A stretch of 64,000 nt of DNA. Source: Micromonospora eburnea. GTDB lineage: Bacteria > Actinomycetota > Actinomycetes > Mycobacteriales > Micromonosporaceae. The stretch spans positions 6,820,001-6,884,000 of the forward strand of contig NZ_FMHY01000002.1 in NCBI RefSeq assembly GCF_900090225.1, given 5' to 3'. The translations under genes and the position numbers were made by a program. The notes under the pieces were generated by a model. That model was given only the letters and a program-made list of their open reading frames with translations. It had not been told where the DNA came from and ran no database searches. Below, in pieces: positions 1-8,902 of the stretch (positions within the stretch are counted from its first letter, which is position 1; every line of letters starts with the position of its first letter).

Positions 1-1146
1 CCGTTCGGCGACGTGTTCCTGGTGATCGACGGCTGGAACACCCTGCGCGGCGACTACGAGGACCTGGAACCGCTGGTCATCGAGCTGGCCACCCGGGGCC
101 TCGGGTACGGGGTGCACGTGGTGGCCGCCGCCCTGCGCTGGTCGGACTTCCGGCCGGCGATCCGGGACCTCTTCGGCTCCCGGGTGGAGCTACGTCTCGG
201 CGACCCGGCCGACTCGGTGCTGGTCAAGCGGCCGGTCGCGGCGACCGTGCCGGAGGAGCGGCCCGGACGCGGGATCACCGCCGCCGGGCTGCACTTCCTC
301 ACCGCCAAGCCCCGGGTCACCGGGCTCGGCACGGAGACCACCGACCTGGTCAAGGCGGTCGCCGGAGCGTGGGCCGGGCCGGCGGCACCCCGGGTGCGGT
401 TACTCCCGCCGGTGCTTCCGTACGCCGAGCTGGACCAGAGCGCGACCAGTGGGCTGGCCTTCCCGATCGGGGTGGCCGAGGCGGACCTGCGCCCGGTGGT
501 GCTGGACTTCGCCAGCGAGCCGAACTTCGTGGTCTTCGGCGACTCCGAGTGCGGCAAGTCGTCGTTCCTGCGTGCGCTGGCCACCTCGATCATCAACCGG
601 TTCACGCCCGAGCAGGCCCGGGTGATCCTGGTCGACTACCGGCGCAGCCTGATGGGCACGATCGAGACGCCGCACCTGATCGGGTACGGCACGGCCGCGC
701 CGCACACCACCGAGCTGATCGAATCGGCGGCCAGCTATCTCCAGGGCCGGCGGCCGGGACCGGAGGTCACCCCGGCCGAGTTACGCAACCGGTCATGGTG
801 GACCGGGCCGGAGCTGTTCGTGCTGGTGGACGACTACGACCTGGTGGCCGGCGGGCCGACGAACCCGCTGCGCACACTGGAGGAGCACCTGCCGCAGGCC
901 CGGGACGTCGGGCTGCACCTGGTGCTCGCCCGCCGCTCCGGCGGGGCCGGCCGGACCTCGTACGAGCCCATCATCCAGCGGCTGCGGGAGCTCTCCACGC
1001 CCGGCCTGGTGATGTCCGGCGGGCCGGAGGAGGGGGCGCTCGTCGGCCAGGTGAAGGCGGGTCCGCTGCCGCCCGGCCGGGGTCGACTGGTCACCCGCCG
1101 GGAGGGCGTACGCCTGGTGCAACTGGCCCACCTTCCGCCAGGTTGA
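1..1146 (+). CDS. eccC: Type VII secretion ATPase EccC, C-terminal part (partial)
   Basis: The reading frame is open from the first base, so the gene starts outside the window; 381 residues are visible. The fragment holds the end of one FtsK/SpoIIIE-type ATPase domain (LVIDGW and RGLGYGVHVV near its start, typical of EccC) and a complete further domain with Walker A GDSECGKSS at fragment residues 180-188 and Walker B LFVLVDDYD at about 272-280. EccC is the membrane-anchored motor of ESX/type VII secretion, whose tandem ATPase domains recognise and drive WXG100 substrates across the inner membrane. A mycosin protease follows on the same strand, the usual partner. The intact Walker residues suggest this last domain can bind nucleotide. 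Family assignment is firm; which ESX type cannot be told from this end. Confidence 0.85.
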   Translation, partial: PFGDVFLVIDGWNTLRGDYEDLEPLVIELATRGLGYGVHVVAAALRWSDFRPAIRDLFGSRVELRLGDPADSVLVKRPVAATVPEERPGRGITAAGLHFLTAKPRVTGLGTETTDLVKAVAGAWAGPAAPRVRLLPPVLPYAELDQSATSGLAFPIGVAEADLRPVVLDFASEPNFVVFGDSECGKSSFLRALATSIINRFTPEQARVILVDYRRSLMGTIETPHLIGYGTAAPHTTELIESAASYLQGRRPGPEVTPAELRNRSWWTGPELFVLVDDYDLVAGGPTNPLRTLEEHLPQARDVGLHLVLARRSGGAGRTSYEPIIQRLRELSTPGLVMSGGPEEGALVGQVKAGPLPPGRGRLVTRREGVRLVQLAHLPPG

Positions 1147-1185
1147 ACCCCCACCGACTTGGCCCGAGGCGGACGGGACACCCGG

Positions 1186-1191
1186 TAATCT
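1186..1191 (+). promoter_or_regulatory. Candidate -10 box between eccC and the mycosin gene
   Basis: TAATCT is a good actinobacterial -10 hexamer in the 68-bp gap after eccC. Transcription from it would begin near the ATG at 1201, which opens a five-codon frame (MFRSR, stop) whose TGA overlaps the mycosin ATG at 1215. No convincing -35 box is seen at normal spacing. Confidence 0.35.
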
Positions 1192-1214
1192 CCGAGCAGC
1201 ATGTTTCGGTCGCG

Positions 1215-2576
1215 ATGAAATGGCTGGGGAACGTGATCAGGGATCGGCAGGGAGCTTCGAGCGCCACCCGGCGCTCCGCCGGTCGTACGCTCGCCGCGGT
1301 CGCCGCCATGGCCACTGTGGCCGGTCCACTGGCCGCGCCCGCGCACGCGTCCCCGCGCACGCCCGTCGCCTCGGCTCACTCGGTCGCCGCCGCGCGGCCG
1401 GCCTGGCTGGCCCCGGTGGACACGACCGCGCGGGGGGACCAGGCCCGCGAGGAGCAGTGGCAGCTCGAAGCGCTGGGGGCGAAGACCGCCTGGCGTACGT
1501 CGACCGGGCGTGGCGTGGTGGTCGCGGTGATCGATTCCGGGGTGGATGGTTCCCACCCGGACCTGGCCGGCCAGGTGCTTCCCGGCATCGACCTGGTCGC
1601 CCCCGACGGCGCCGACGGGCCGGACCCGGTCGGCCACGGCACCACCGTCGCCGGCCTGATCGCCGGGCGCGCCGACGACGACCGTGGGGTGGTCGGGCTG
1701 GCGCCGGACGCCCGGATCCTGCCGGTCCGGGTGCTCGACGACGAGAACCGCTACGACGACGCGCTGATCGTCGCCAAAGGAGTGCGCTGGGCGGTCGACA
1801 ACGGCGCCCGCGTGATCAACCTGTCCCTCGGCGGCAACGGGGACAGCCCGGCCCTGGCCGCGGCCCTCGACTACGCCTTCGCCCGGGACGTCGTGGTGGT
1901 CGCCTGCACCGGCAACCTGGCCACCTCGAACACCACCCAGGTCTGGTACCCGGCCCGCGAGCCGGGGGTGGTCGCCGTCGCCGGCCTCGAACGCGACACC
2001 CGGAACCTCTGGTCCGGCTCCATCACCGGTCCCCAGACCGTACTCACCGCGCCGGCCACCGCACTGTTCGGGGCCCGACCCGAGGGCGGCTACTGGCGGG
2101 TGCAGGGGACCAGCTTCGCGGCTCCGCTGGTCGCCGCTACGGCCGCCCTCATCCGGGCCCGCTACCCGCAGATGTCCGCCGGGGACATCATCAACCGGAT
2201 GACCACCACCGCGCGTGATCTCGGCCCCGCCGGCCGGGACGACCGGTACGGCTTCGGGATGGTGGATCCGGTGGCCGCGCTGACCGCCGACGTGCCGTCG
2301 GTGGGGCGTAACCAGCTCGATGACAACGACTCTCCCGGCGTGGTGGGCTTCGGCCCGGCGCCCGGCTCGGAGCGGGCCGCCGCGAACGCCGCCGGTGCGG
2401 GGGCCGATCCGCGCACCCTCGATGCCCCGAGGGAGCCAACCCGGTGGTCGGCCCGTCCGGCCGGCCTGGCCACCGACCCGACGCCGGAACGGCTCTGGGC
2501 CGGCCTCGCCCTGTTCGTCGCCCTGCTCACCGGTGGCGCGTTGCTGGTCCGCCGGGTCCGGCAGGCTCGCCGCTGA
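1215..2576 (+). CDS. mycP: Mycosin, subtilisin-like serine protease of type VII secretion
   Basis: This 453-aa protein is a membrane-tethered S8 protease. It has an Ala-rich signal region (residues about 20-45), catalytic Asp107 in VIDSGVDG, His141 in GHGTTVAG, the oxyanion Asn234 and nucleophile Ser300 in GTSFAAP. A single hydrophobic segment ends the chain (LFVALLTGGALLVRR). That is the mycosin layout: a protease domain outside the membrane anchored by a C-terminal helix. Mycosins are needed for ESX complex stability and cleave some substrates. It follows eccC, consistent with one ESX locus. The start is uncertain: ATG 1215 lacks a clear Shine-Dalgarno, while a tiny upstream frame ends in an ATGA overlap with it; GTG 1233 is an alternative. 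Confidence 0.88.
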   Translation: MKWLGNVIRDRQGASSATRRSAGRTLAAVAAMATVAGPLAAPAHASPRTPVASAHSVAAARPAWLAPVDTTARGDQAREEQWQLEALGAKTAWRTSTGRGVVVAVIDSGVDGSHPDLAGQVLPGIDLVAPDGADGPDPVGHGTTVAGLIAGRADDDRGVVGLAPDARILPVRVLDDENRYDDALIVAKGVRWAVDNGARVINLSLGGNGDSPALAAALDYAFARDVVVVACTGNLATSNTTQVWYPAREPGVVAVAGLERDTRNLWSGSITGPQTVLTAPATALFGARPEGGYWRVQGTSFAAPLVAATAALIRARYPQMSAGDIINRMTTTARDLGPAGRDDRYGFGMVDPVAALTADVPSVGRNQLDDNDSPGVVGFGPAPGSERAAANAAGAGADPRTLDAPREPTRWSARPAGLATDPTPERLWAGLALFVALLTGGALLVRRVRQARR

Positions 2577-2611
2577 CCGGCACGGGCGGTCTCCTGGATG
2601 GTGATCAGCGG

Positions 2612-3463
2612 ATGAACCGGCCGGGCACGGGCGGTCGGCTGTCCACGGGCGACCGGTCCCGGGGCGGACGCCGGCTCGACCCGGGCCGTTCGCCGGGCCG
2701 GCACCGGGTCCTCGCCGCGACGGCGGTGTTCCTGCTGCTGGTGCCGTTCACCCTGCTGGCGCTGCTGGTGCGGGCCACCTGGCCGCCGCTGTTCCGGTTC
2801 GACGCCACGGTGACCGACGCGCTGCACCGGTACGCGCTCGACCATCCGGCCTGGGTACGCCTGATGAGTCTCTGGACCGACGTCTTCGCACCCACCCCGC
2901 TACGGATCGCCACCGGGGCGGTGGCGGTCTGGCTGCTGCTCCGCCGGCCGCCCCTCCTTCGGTCCGGAACGCCGTCCACCGGCGCGGCGGCCGGATCACG
3001 GCCGGCGGCGCTCTGGGTGGTCATCACGATGGCCGGCGGCGGCCTGCTCGGCGTGCTGCTCAAGCTGCTGGTCGGCCGGCACCGGCCGGAGCTGCTCGAC
3101 CCGGTGGCCCGGGCGTCCGGGCTGTCCTTCCCGTCCGGGCACGCGCTGAACGCCACCCTGGCCGCCGGGGTCGTGCTGCTGCTCCTTCTGCCGTTCACCC
3201 GCGACCGGCGGCCGCTGCGCCGGGCGCTCTGGGCCGTGGCCGTGCTGGTCCCGGTGGTGACCGGGGTGAGCCGGGTCGCGCTGGGCGTGCACTGGATCAG
3301 TGACGTGGTCGGCGGGTGGTTGCTCGGCCTGGCGGTGCTCGCCGCGACGACGGCCGCCTTCCGCACCTGGCGGACCCGGACCGGCCACCGGGCGGCGCGT
3401 ACCGCCCGGGAGGGCATCGAGCCGGAGCTGGCCGAGCCGGGGCCGGAGGTGCCCCCGAGATAG
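2612..3463 (+). CDS. PAP2-family membrane phosphatase
   Basis: A 283-aa integral membrane protein carrying the three phosphatase motifs of the PAP2 superfamily: K151-x6-RP (KLLVGRHRP), PSGH at 174-177 and SR-x-x-x-G-x-HW-x-x-D (Ser220 to Asp231), with His177 and His227 as expected catalytic histidines. Around six hydrophobic segments surround them. Members dephosphorylate lipid phosphates such as undecaprenyl pyrophosphate or phosphatidic acid on the outer face of the membrane; the substrate here cannot be chosen from sequence. The basic N-terminus (about 30 residues) is longer than usual. It lies 35 bp after mycP on the same strand and may be co-transcribed, though no functional link to secretion is evident. 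It faces marP tail to tail. Confidence 0.85.
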   Translation: MNRPGTGGRLSTGDRSRGGRRLDPGRSPGRHRVLAATAVFLLLVPFTLLALLVRATWPPLFRFDATVTDALHRYALDHPAWVRLMSLWTDVFAPTPLRIATGAVAVWLLLRRPPLLRSGTPSTGAAAGSRPAALWVVITMAGGGLLGVLLKLLVGRHRPELLDPVARASGLSFPSGHALNATLAAGVVLLLLLPFTRDRRPLRRALWAVAVLVPVVTGVSRVALGVHWISDVVGGWLLGLAVLAATTAAFRTWRTRTGHRAARTAREGIEPELAEPGPEVPPR

Positions 3464-3522
3464 TCCGACCCGACCTGGCGGAGTCCGGGCCCGGCTCGAT
3501 CGTCGGCCCGCCGCCCGGCCAC

Positions 3523-4701
3523 TCAGGTGCAGTCGCCGGTGCCGACCGCCCGGGTACGCTCCGCGCCCGCGAGGGCCACCGGCCGGGCCTCGGCGGCGGT
3601 CACCGCGAAGCCGGTGTTCGGATCGTCGGCCGCCGCCGCGAAGATCACCCCGAGCACCAGCCCGTTCGAGGAGACCAGCGGGCCACCCGAGTTGCCGCTG
3701 CGGACCAACGACCGGATCGTGTAGATCTCCCGGGTCACGTCCTTGGCCGCGTAGATGTCCGGCCCGGTGATCCGGTCGACGTCGCGGATCCGGGCCGGGC
3801 GGGCATCGTACGGGCCGTCGAGGGGGAAGCCCAGCACGATGGCGTCCGCCCCGGTGCCGGCCGCGCCGGCCGCGAAGCGCAGGGACGGCCCGGGCAGCCC
3901 CGGTACGTGCAGCACGGCCAGGTCCCGCTGCGGGTCGTAGACGACCACCTCGCCGTCGTACCGCTCGCCGCGCAGTTCCACCGCCACCGAGCGGGTGCCC
4001 GCCACCACGTGCGCGTTGGTCATCACCCGGTCGTCGGCGTACACGAAGCCGGAGCCCTCGATGCGGCGGGCGCAGCTCGGCGCGGAGCCCAGCACCTTCA
4101 CCACCGACCGCTGGCTGTTCGCCACCACCTGGGAACCGGCCAGCGTCGGGTCGGGCGGGGAGACCTGGCGGGCGCGGGTCGGCGAGAGCCGGCCGAAGAC
4201 GTCCGGGAAGCCGTTGGTGTCGACCGTGTCGCGCAGCGCCGTGGAGAGCTGCTGTGCCTTGTCGGGCAGGATCCGGTCGATCACGGTGAGCAGGGCGCTG
4301 TTGCGCACCGAGGAGGCCACCCAGGGCACCGACGAGGAGCCCAGCGGCACCGCAACCAGCCAGACCACCAGCATGACCGCCACGGCCGAGACGAGCGCAC
4401 CGCCGATGTCGTCGAGCCGCTTGAGCAGCTCGTTGGTGATGGTCTGGCGCAGGTGGGAGCCGATCCAGCCGGCCAGCGCCTGCCCCAGCACCGCCAGCCC
4501 GAAGATCGCCACCAGGGAGATCAGCACCCGGATTCCGCTGTCGGTGAACTGCCGGGCGACCAGCGGGCCGACCTGGAGGCCGATCAGCACGCCAAGGAAG
4601 AACCCGGTGAGCGACAGCGCCCCGATGGCGAAGCCCTGCCGGTATCCGCTGATCGCGAACACGAGCACGAGTAGGAGCAGGACGAGATCCACGACGGACA
4701 C
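3523..4701 (-). CDS. marP: MarP-like membrane serine protease (CvpA domain plus trypsin-like domain)
   Basis: The 392-aa protein has four N-terminal hydrophobic segments of CvpA/colicin V production type (residues about 1-120), then a periplasmic chymotrypsin-fold protease with His231 (TNAHVVAG), Asp260 (QRDLAVLHV) and Ser338 (SGNSGGPL). Cys210 and Cys391 flank the domain and match the regulatory disulfide of M. tuberculosis MarP (Rv3671c). MarP protects cells from acid and oxidative stress by activating cell-wall hydrolases; that role is known for the mycobacterial enzyme and inferred here. The GTG start has no Shine-Dalgarno but sits 6 nt from a -10 box, so the mRNA is probably leaderless. 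It lies 63 bp downstream of the nth operon, as in Mycobacterium. Confidence 0.92.
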   Translation of the reverse strand: MSVVDLVLLLLVLVFAISGYRQGFAIGALSLTGFFLGVLIGLQVGPLVARQFTDSGIRVLISLVAIFGLAVLGQALAGWIGSHLRQTITNELLKRLDDIGGALVSAVAVMLVVWLVAVPLGSSSVPWVASSVRNSALLTVIDRILPDKAQQLSTALRDTVDTNGFPDVFGRLSPTRARQVSPPDPTLAGSQVVANSQRSVVKVLGSAPSCARRIEGSGFVYADDRVMTNAHVVAGTRSVAVELRGERYDGEVVVYDPQRDLAVLHVPGLPGPSLRFAAGAAGTGADAIVLGFPLDGPYDARPARIRDVDRITGPDIYAAKDVTREIYTIRSLVRSGNSGGPLVSSNGLVLGVIFAAAADDPNTGFAVTAAEARPVALAGAERTRAVGTGDCT

Positions 4702-4707
4702 CCGTCA

Positions 4708-4713
4708 AGGGTA
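4708..4713 (-). promoter_or_regulatory. Leaderless -10 box for marP
   Basis: Read on the minus strand this is TACCCT, followed by a 6-nt spacer and the GTG start of marP. The spacing puts transcription start at or next to the start codon. It gives marP its own promoter separate from the upstream nth-tlpA-nudix run. Confidence 0.6.
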
Positions 4714-4764
4714 CGGGCCCCGGCCACAGGCGTGTTCGATCGCTCGCGGAACGTGACCGCCGGG

Positions 4765-5484
4765 TCAGCGTACGGGGCTCTCGTCGACCGCGTCGGTGCC
4801 GGCCGAGGGTGCCGGCGCGGCCCCGGTCGGCGGCAGCTCCACCACCCGGGAACGCGGCCACGGGCGGGCCCAGCCGCCCATCTCCAACAGCGTGTTGAGC
4901 ACCCCGGCGGTGAAGCCCCAGACCAGCATGCCGCGCACCGAGAAGGCCGGGCCGACCCAGCCGCTCGGGTGGCGCACCCGCATCCGGTTCTCCGGGTCGA
5001 CCAGCTCGCTGACGGGCAGCCGGGCGACGTGCGCCACCTCGGCCGGTTCGCACGGACGCACCGGGTGCGGGGCGTGCCACCAGGCGAGCACCGGGGTGAC
5101 CACGAAGTCGCTGACCGGAATCCACAGCTTCGGCAGCTCGGCGAGCACGGTGACGCTGGCCGGGTCGAGCCCGACCTCCTCGTTCGCCTCCCGCAGCGCG
5201 GTGGCGCTGGCGTCGGCGTCCTCCGGGTCGGCCGCGCCGCCCGGGAAGGCCGGCTGCCCGGCGTGATTGCGCAGCGTGGCGGCGCGTTGCAGGAGCAGCA
5301 CGTCGACGCCGGCCTCCGGCTGCTCACCGAGCAGCACCAGCACGGCGCTCTCCCGGCCGCCACTCTCCGGGGTGGTCAGCTGGGTGAAGTCCTCGGCCCG
5401 GGCGGTGCCGAGCCGGCCGAGCAGCGGGTCCAGCCACCCCGGGGGCCGACGGGTCATGGATCCCTGCTCCGCGTGCCCGGTCAC
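4765..5484 (-). CDS. NUDIX hydrolase, CoA pyrophosphatase (NudL) type
   Basis: The 239-aa protein contains LRNHAGQPAFPGG (71-83) and TALREANEEVGL, the paired signature of the NudL/CoA-diphosphatase branch of NUDIX enzymes, which cleave coenzyme A and related pyrophosphates to 4'-phosphopantetheine and 3',5'-ADP. The REANEEVG core (98-105) keeps the metal-binding glutamates. The start is GTG at 5484: GGAGGTG lies 6 nt upstream and the codon overlaps the TGA of the thioredoxin-like gene as GTGA, so translation is probably coupled. ATG at 5457 is a less supported alternative. It corresponds in position to Rv3672c. The C-terminal 25 residues are Ala/Pro-rich and probably disordered. Confidence 0.85.
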   Translation of the reverse strand: MTGHAEQGSMTRRPPGWLDPLLGRLGTARAEDFTQLTTPESGGRESAVLVLLGEQPEAGVDVLLLQRAATLRNHAGQPAFPGGAADPEDADASATALREANEEVGLDPASVTVLAELPKLWIPVSDFVVTPVLAWWHAPHPVRPCEPAEVAHVARLPVSELVDPENRMRVRHPSGWVGPAFSVRGMLVWGFTAGVLNTLLEMGGWARPWPRSRVVELPPTGAAPAPSAGTDAVDESPVR

Positions 5485-6092
5485 GACCGCACCTCCACGC
5501 CGAGGTGCTTGCGGACCAGCTCGGCGAGGCGGGCGTCGTCCAGCGCACCGGTCGAGTCGGTGTGCCGGATCCGCCCGTCGGCGTCGACGAGCACGGTCAG
5601 CGGGAAGGCCTTGCGCTCCAGCGCCCGCTCGAACGCGTCGCCCTGGTCGACCAGCATGGGGAAGCGGACGCCGAAGTCCTCGCCGATGGACTGCGCCCCG
5701 CCGCGGCTGTCCTGGCTGTTCACCCCGATCACCTGGAACCGGCCGGCGGCCCGCTCGCTGAGCCGCTGAAAGGCGGGCAGCTCCTTGCGGCAGGGCGGGC
5801 ACCAGGACGCCCAGACATTGATCACCGCGGGACCCTTGAGGTCACGCAGCGGCACCGGGGCACCCCCGGTGAAACAGGAGAGGGTCAGCTCCGGCAACGG
5901 GTCGCCCCGGGTGCCGCTCGGCGCCGGGGCGGCCGAGGCCGGCGGGGTGGTCAGGGTGGCGCAGTCGGCGAACGGCGAGGGACGCTCGGCCGCCCGGGTC
6001 GCCGCCGCCGGGCCCGCCGGCGGCTCCTCGCTGACGGTGCAGCCGGCGACCGCCAGCAGCAGCGGGACGAGAAGGTACGCGAGCCGGTTCAC
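5481..6092 (-). CDS. TlpA/ResA-like thioredoxin-fold lipoprotein
   Basis: This 203-aa exported protein begins with a lipoprotein signal (lipobox LAVAGC, Cys18), followed by a Pro/Ala-rich linker and a thioredoxin fold with active site WCPPC (97-101). Such proteins are extracytoplasmic thiol-disulfide reductases, often serving cytochrome c maturation or envelope redox repair. DNGRIR-like and [11 protein letters not shown] segments fit the cis-Pro region. GTG 6092 overlaps the nth stop as GTGA, with GGAGG just upstream. The gene has the position of Rv3673c. An extra Cys pair (44 and 73) in the mature N-terminal region could form a structural disulfide; that is inference. Confidence 0.88.
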   Translation of the reverse strand: MNRLAYLLVPLLLAVAGCTVSEEPPAGPAAATRAAERPSPFADCATLTTPPASAAPAPSGTRGDPLPELTLSCFTGGAPVPLRDLKGPAVINVWASWCPPCRKELPAFQRLSERAAGRFQVIGVNSQDSRGGAQSIGEDFGVRFPMLVDQGDAFERALERKAFPLTVLVDADGRIRHTDSTGALDDARLAELVRKHLGVEVRS

Positions 6093-6868
6093 GGCACCTC
6101 CGCCGCGACCGCCTGCTGCGGCACCAGGTCCGGGTCGATGCCGACCGCCTCGGCGAGATCCCGGGCGCGCGGCCCCTTGAGCAGCTTGACGGCGACCGCC
6201 GGATCGGTCGGCCCGGTGCCGTACGACGGGCAGAGCTTCACCAGCGTGCAGGCGCCGCAGGCGGGCTTGCGGGCGTGGCAGACCCGCCGCCCGTGGAAGA
6301 TGACCCGATGCGACAGCATCGTCCACTCGCGCTTCGGGTACAGCGCGCCGATGGCGTGCTCGATCTTGACCGGGTCGGTCTCGGCGGTCAGGTTCCACCG
6401 GCGCACCAGCCGCTGAAAGTGGGTGTCGACGGTGATGCCGGGGACCCCGAAGGCGTTGCCGAGGATCACGTTGGCGGTCTTGCGGCCGATGCCGGGCAGG
6501 GTGACCAGGTCGACCAGCCGCTTCGGGACCTCGCCGTCGTACCGCTCGCAGAGCGCGCGGCCGAGGTTGATCAGCGAGGTGGTCTTGTTCCGGTAGAACC
6601 CGGTCGGCCGGATCAGCTCCTCCATCTCGACCCGGTCCGCCCCGGCGTAGTCGGCGGCGGTGCGGTAACGGGCGAAGAGCTTCGGGGTGACCTCGTTGAC
6701 CTTCTTGTCGGTGCACTGCGCCGACAGGATGGTGGCGACCGCGAGCTCCAACGCGTTGGAGTGGTCGAGTTCACAGTGCGCGTCGGGATGGGTCTCGGCA
6801 AGCGCCCGGCCGATCCGCCGGGCGCGGCGCGTACGGCCGAGGTCGGTCTCGGGGGGACTTGTGGTCAC
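6089..6868 (-). CDS. nth: Endonuclease III, base excision repair
   Basis: The 259-aa protein is a helix-hairpin-helix glycosylase: [10 protein letters not shown] (124-133) supplies catalytic Lys130, Asp148 lies in VDTHFQRL, and Cys197, 204, 207 and 213 form the C-x6-C-x2-C-x5-C [4Fe-4S] cluster. It removes oxidised pyrimidines and nicks the abasic site. The chain is about 45 residues longer than E. coli Nth, with extensions at both ends. It heads a run with the TlpA-like and NUDIX genes through successive GTGA overlaps. The GTG start lacks a Shine-Dalgarno sequence and lies 7 nt after a TAGGCT box, so leaderless translation is likely. It matches Rv3674c. Confidence 0.95.
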   Translation of the reverse strand: MTTSPPETDLGRTRRARRIGRALAETHPDAHCELDHSNALELAVATILSAQCTDKKVNEVTPKLFARYRTAADYAGADRVEMEELIRPTGFYRNKTTSLINLGRALCERYDGEVPKRLVDLVTLPGIGRKTANVILGNAFGVPGITVDTHFQRLVRRWNLTAETDPVKIEHAIGALYPKREWTMLSHRVIFHGRRVCHARKPACGACTLVKLCPSYGTGPTDPAVAVKLLKGPRARDLAEAVGIDPDLVPQQAVAAEVP

Positions 6869-6875
6869 GCCGGCC

Positions 6876-6881
6876 AGCCTA
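6876..6881 (-). promoter_or_regulatory. Leaderless -10 box for nth operon
   Basis: The minus-strand hexamer TAGGCT is 7 nt before the GTG of nth. No Shine-Dalgarno lies between them. This would drive nth, the TlpA-like gene and the NUDIX gene. Confidence 0.6.
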
Positions 6882-6930
6882 CGTCGCCGGTACGACCTCC
6901 CGGCGCGGCCCACGCCTGGGATCGGCCCCG

Positions 6931-8103
6931 CTACGCCTCCGGCGCGGTGATCCGGCCGTCGCTGTCGAGCCGGGCACCGGTCTCCGGGAAGTTGTCCCGG
7001 CTCAGCTGCCGGACCAGCCCGAGGCCACGGTGCTGCCGGTCGACCGCCGGCCGCCCCACGCCGTTCATCGCCGTGGAGGTGAACCCGCCCTCGACGAAGC
7101 TGCCGTCCGCCGCGAGTGAGACCTTCAGCACGCCGCCCCAGCCGAGCCGGCCGGAGCTGTTCAGCGACTTCCCCCCGCCGGCGAAGTTGCCCAGGCTGTA
7201 CGCGATCAGGCGCCCCTTGTAGAACTCCATGCCGCGCAGCACGTGCGGGCCGTGCCCGACGACCAGGTCGGCGCCCGCGTCGATCACGGCGTGCGAGAAG
7301 CGGATCGGATCGCCCCGGTTCTCGCCGTAGAACATCTCGGTGCCCGGCTTCACCCGGGTCTTGTCGGCGCCCTCGGCCCCCATGTGCACCTGCACCACGA
7401 CCAGGTCGGCCTGTTCGGCGGCCTGGGCGACCACCTTCTTGGCCGCCCCGATGTCGGTGAGGCTGTTCGACCACGGGTACGACGAGAAGCCCAGCACCGC
7501 GACCTTCACGCCCTTCACGTCGACCACGGTGATCTCGCCGGGCGCGCCGGTGTGCTTGAGCCCGTGTTCCTTGAGCGCGGACTGGGTGTTCTCGTAGCCC
7601 CGCGGGCCGTAGTCGTACCCGTGGTTGTTGGCCTGGTTGAGCAGCTGGAACCCGGCGGAGCGCAGGTGCGCCGCGTAGCCGGGGGGCGCCCGGAACTGGT
7701 AGCAGTTCGTCGCGTTGGGCGCGCACTTGCCGGTGCCGGTGTCCTCGGTGAGCGGCTCCTCCAGGTTGCCCATCACCAGGTCGCCCTTGAGCGCGGCCTT
7801 GACGTCGTCGAAGAAGTCCTTGCCCCCGTTGGCCGGCAGCCGGGAAGGGGCGTTGCCCATGATCACGTCACCGGTCGCGGTCAGCGAGACGACCTTCGCG
7901 GACTCGCCCGGCTCGCTGGGCTGGACGGCGTCGACGGGGACCGCCGAGCCGGTCGGCGCGCCTCCGCCGCCCGCCTGCCAGACGGGGCCGCTGCCGCTGC
8001 CGCCGTCGCCGCAGCCGGCGACGAGCAGTGCGAACAGCAGCATGCCGAGGGCGGCGGCCCGGCGACGCCGGACACGGGACACGGAGCGGGCGGGAGCATA
8101 CAT
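6931..8103 (-). CDS. CapA-family lipoprotein (poly-gamma-glutamate capsule-type phosphoesterase fold)
   Basis: A 390-aa exported protein with a lipoprotein signal (LLVAGC, Cys31) and the CapA/PGA_cap fold: [10 protein letters not shown] at the start of the domain, [30 protein letters not shown] and [11 protein letters not shown] followed by YSLGNF. The conserved Asp/Asn/His residues form a metallophosphatase-like site. CapA proteins take part in poly-gamma-glutamate synthesis or export in bacilli, but many actinobacterial members stand alone and their substrate is unknown; no capBC partner lies here. ATG 8103 is 8 nt after a weak TACCGT box on the same strand. It sits between nth and cbiZ where Mycobacterium has the unrelated Rv3675, so it is an insertion relative to that order. 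Confidence 0.85.
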   Translation of the reverse strand: MYAPARSVSRVRRRRAAALGMLLFALLVAGCGDGGSGSGPVWQAGGGGAPTGSAVPVDAVQPSEPGESAKVVSLTATGDVIMGNAPSRLPANGGKDFFDDVKAALKGDLVMGNLEEPLTEDTGTGKCAPNATNCYQFRAPPGYAAHLRSAGFQLLNQANNHGYDYGPRGYENTQSALKEHGLKHTGAPGEITVVDVKGVKVAVLGFSSYPWSNSLTDIGAAKKVVAQAAEQADLVVVQVHMGAEGADKTRVKPGTEMFYGENRGDPIRFSHAVIDAGADLVVGHGPHVLRGMEFYKGRLIAYSLGNFAGGGKSLNSSGRLGWGGVLKVSLAADGSFVEGGFTSTAMNGVGRPAVDRQHRGLGLVRQLSRDNFPETGARLDSDGRITAPEA

Positions 8104-8185
8104 CGTCCGCGACGGTACCGCCCGAGAGGCGGTCTGACGACGGCCGATCGGTCGGAATAGCCGGCCGTGTCGCCCGCCGGCCGGC

Positions 8186-8878
8186 TCAGCCCGCCCGGCG
8201 GTCTGACCAGGGAACCACCGTGCCGACGCCACCGGCCCGGACGGCCGCGTGCACGGCCCGGGCGAGCGGCGCGCCCCACGTCGACCGGGGGCCGCCGTAC
8301 GCGGCGGGCTCACCGTCGGCCGGGCAGAGCACGGTGACCGCGTCCGTAGGCGTACCGGTCGCCGCCAACCCCAGCTCCCAGATCGCCTGCGCCTTCGCCT
8401 CGGTGGCCGTCGCCACCGCGTTGACCAGGGCGGCCTCGCCCAGCCGGGCCGGGACGTACACCACGATGTTGACCGTGCCGACCCGCTGGGCCGCCGGCGC
8501 GGGCGCGGGGGCGGCGGCCCAGACCGGAGTGCCGAGCCCGACCGTCGCCCAGACCCGCACGCCGCTGTCGGCCCGCGCCACCGCCTCGGCCACGTCGACC
8601 CCGGTCAGCAGCCCCACCCCGGGTCCGGCCAGGCCCAGGCCGTCGGCCAGCTCGGCCAGGTGGGCCGCCGGGTCGTCCCGGTCGTACGACATCGGCACGG
8701 TCGCGTTGACCACCCACCGGCGTACGCCGATCCCGCCGCCGAGCGGAGCGGTGCCGACCGCCAGCAGCGGCTCGTCGGCACGCCAGACCAGCAATGGGAT
8801 GTTCCATCCGTCCTCGTCACGGGTGGTCAGGAATGGCTCGCGCAGCACGTACCAGAGCCTACGATCCAAGGGGTGCAC
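8186..8878 (-). CDS. cbiZ: Adenosylcobinamide amidohydrolase (CbiZ family)
   Basis: The 230-aa protein matches CbiZ: VNATVPMSYD near residue 60, a TVGLGTPVWA segment, GTVNIVVYVPARL, the hallmark ALVNAVATATEAKAQA stretch and TGTPTDAVTVLCP. CbiZ hydrolyses the amide between the corrin ring and aminopropanol of salvaged (pseudo)cobinamide, giving adenosylcobyric acid for re-entry to B12 synthesis. The GTG start has AGGA 9 nt upstream. No other cobalamin gene is in the window; it is divergent from crp across 99 bp, too short for a cobalamin riboswitch plus promoter. Family is clear, physiological use here is inferred. Confidence 0.85.
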   Translation of the reverse strand: MHPLDRRLWYVLREPFLTTRDEDGWNIPLLVWRADEPLLAVGTAPLGGGIGVRRWVVNATVPMSYDRDDPAAHLAELADGLGLAGPGVGLLTGVDVAEAVARADSGVRVWATVGLGTPVWAAAPAPAPAAQRVGTVNIVVYVPARLGEAALVNAVATATEAKAQAIWELGLAATGTPTDAVTVLCPADGEPAAYGGPRSTWGAPLARAVHAAVRAGGVGTVVPWSDRRAG

Positions 8879-8902
8879 CTCTGATTCCTGCTCACGTGCG
8901 CC

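Noticed and set aside
1201-1218. ATG 1201 as the mycosin start
   Set aside because: It is out of frame and reaches a stop after five codons; kept only as a possible leader frame.
2996-5125. A 709-codon minus-strand frame, and similarly long antisense frames across ponA (24410-26398) and the secreted repeat gene (28700-30703)
   Set aside because: They are antisense to well-supported genes, lack start signals, and have the Arg/Gly/Ala composition expected from the non-coding frames of GC-rich genes.
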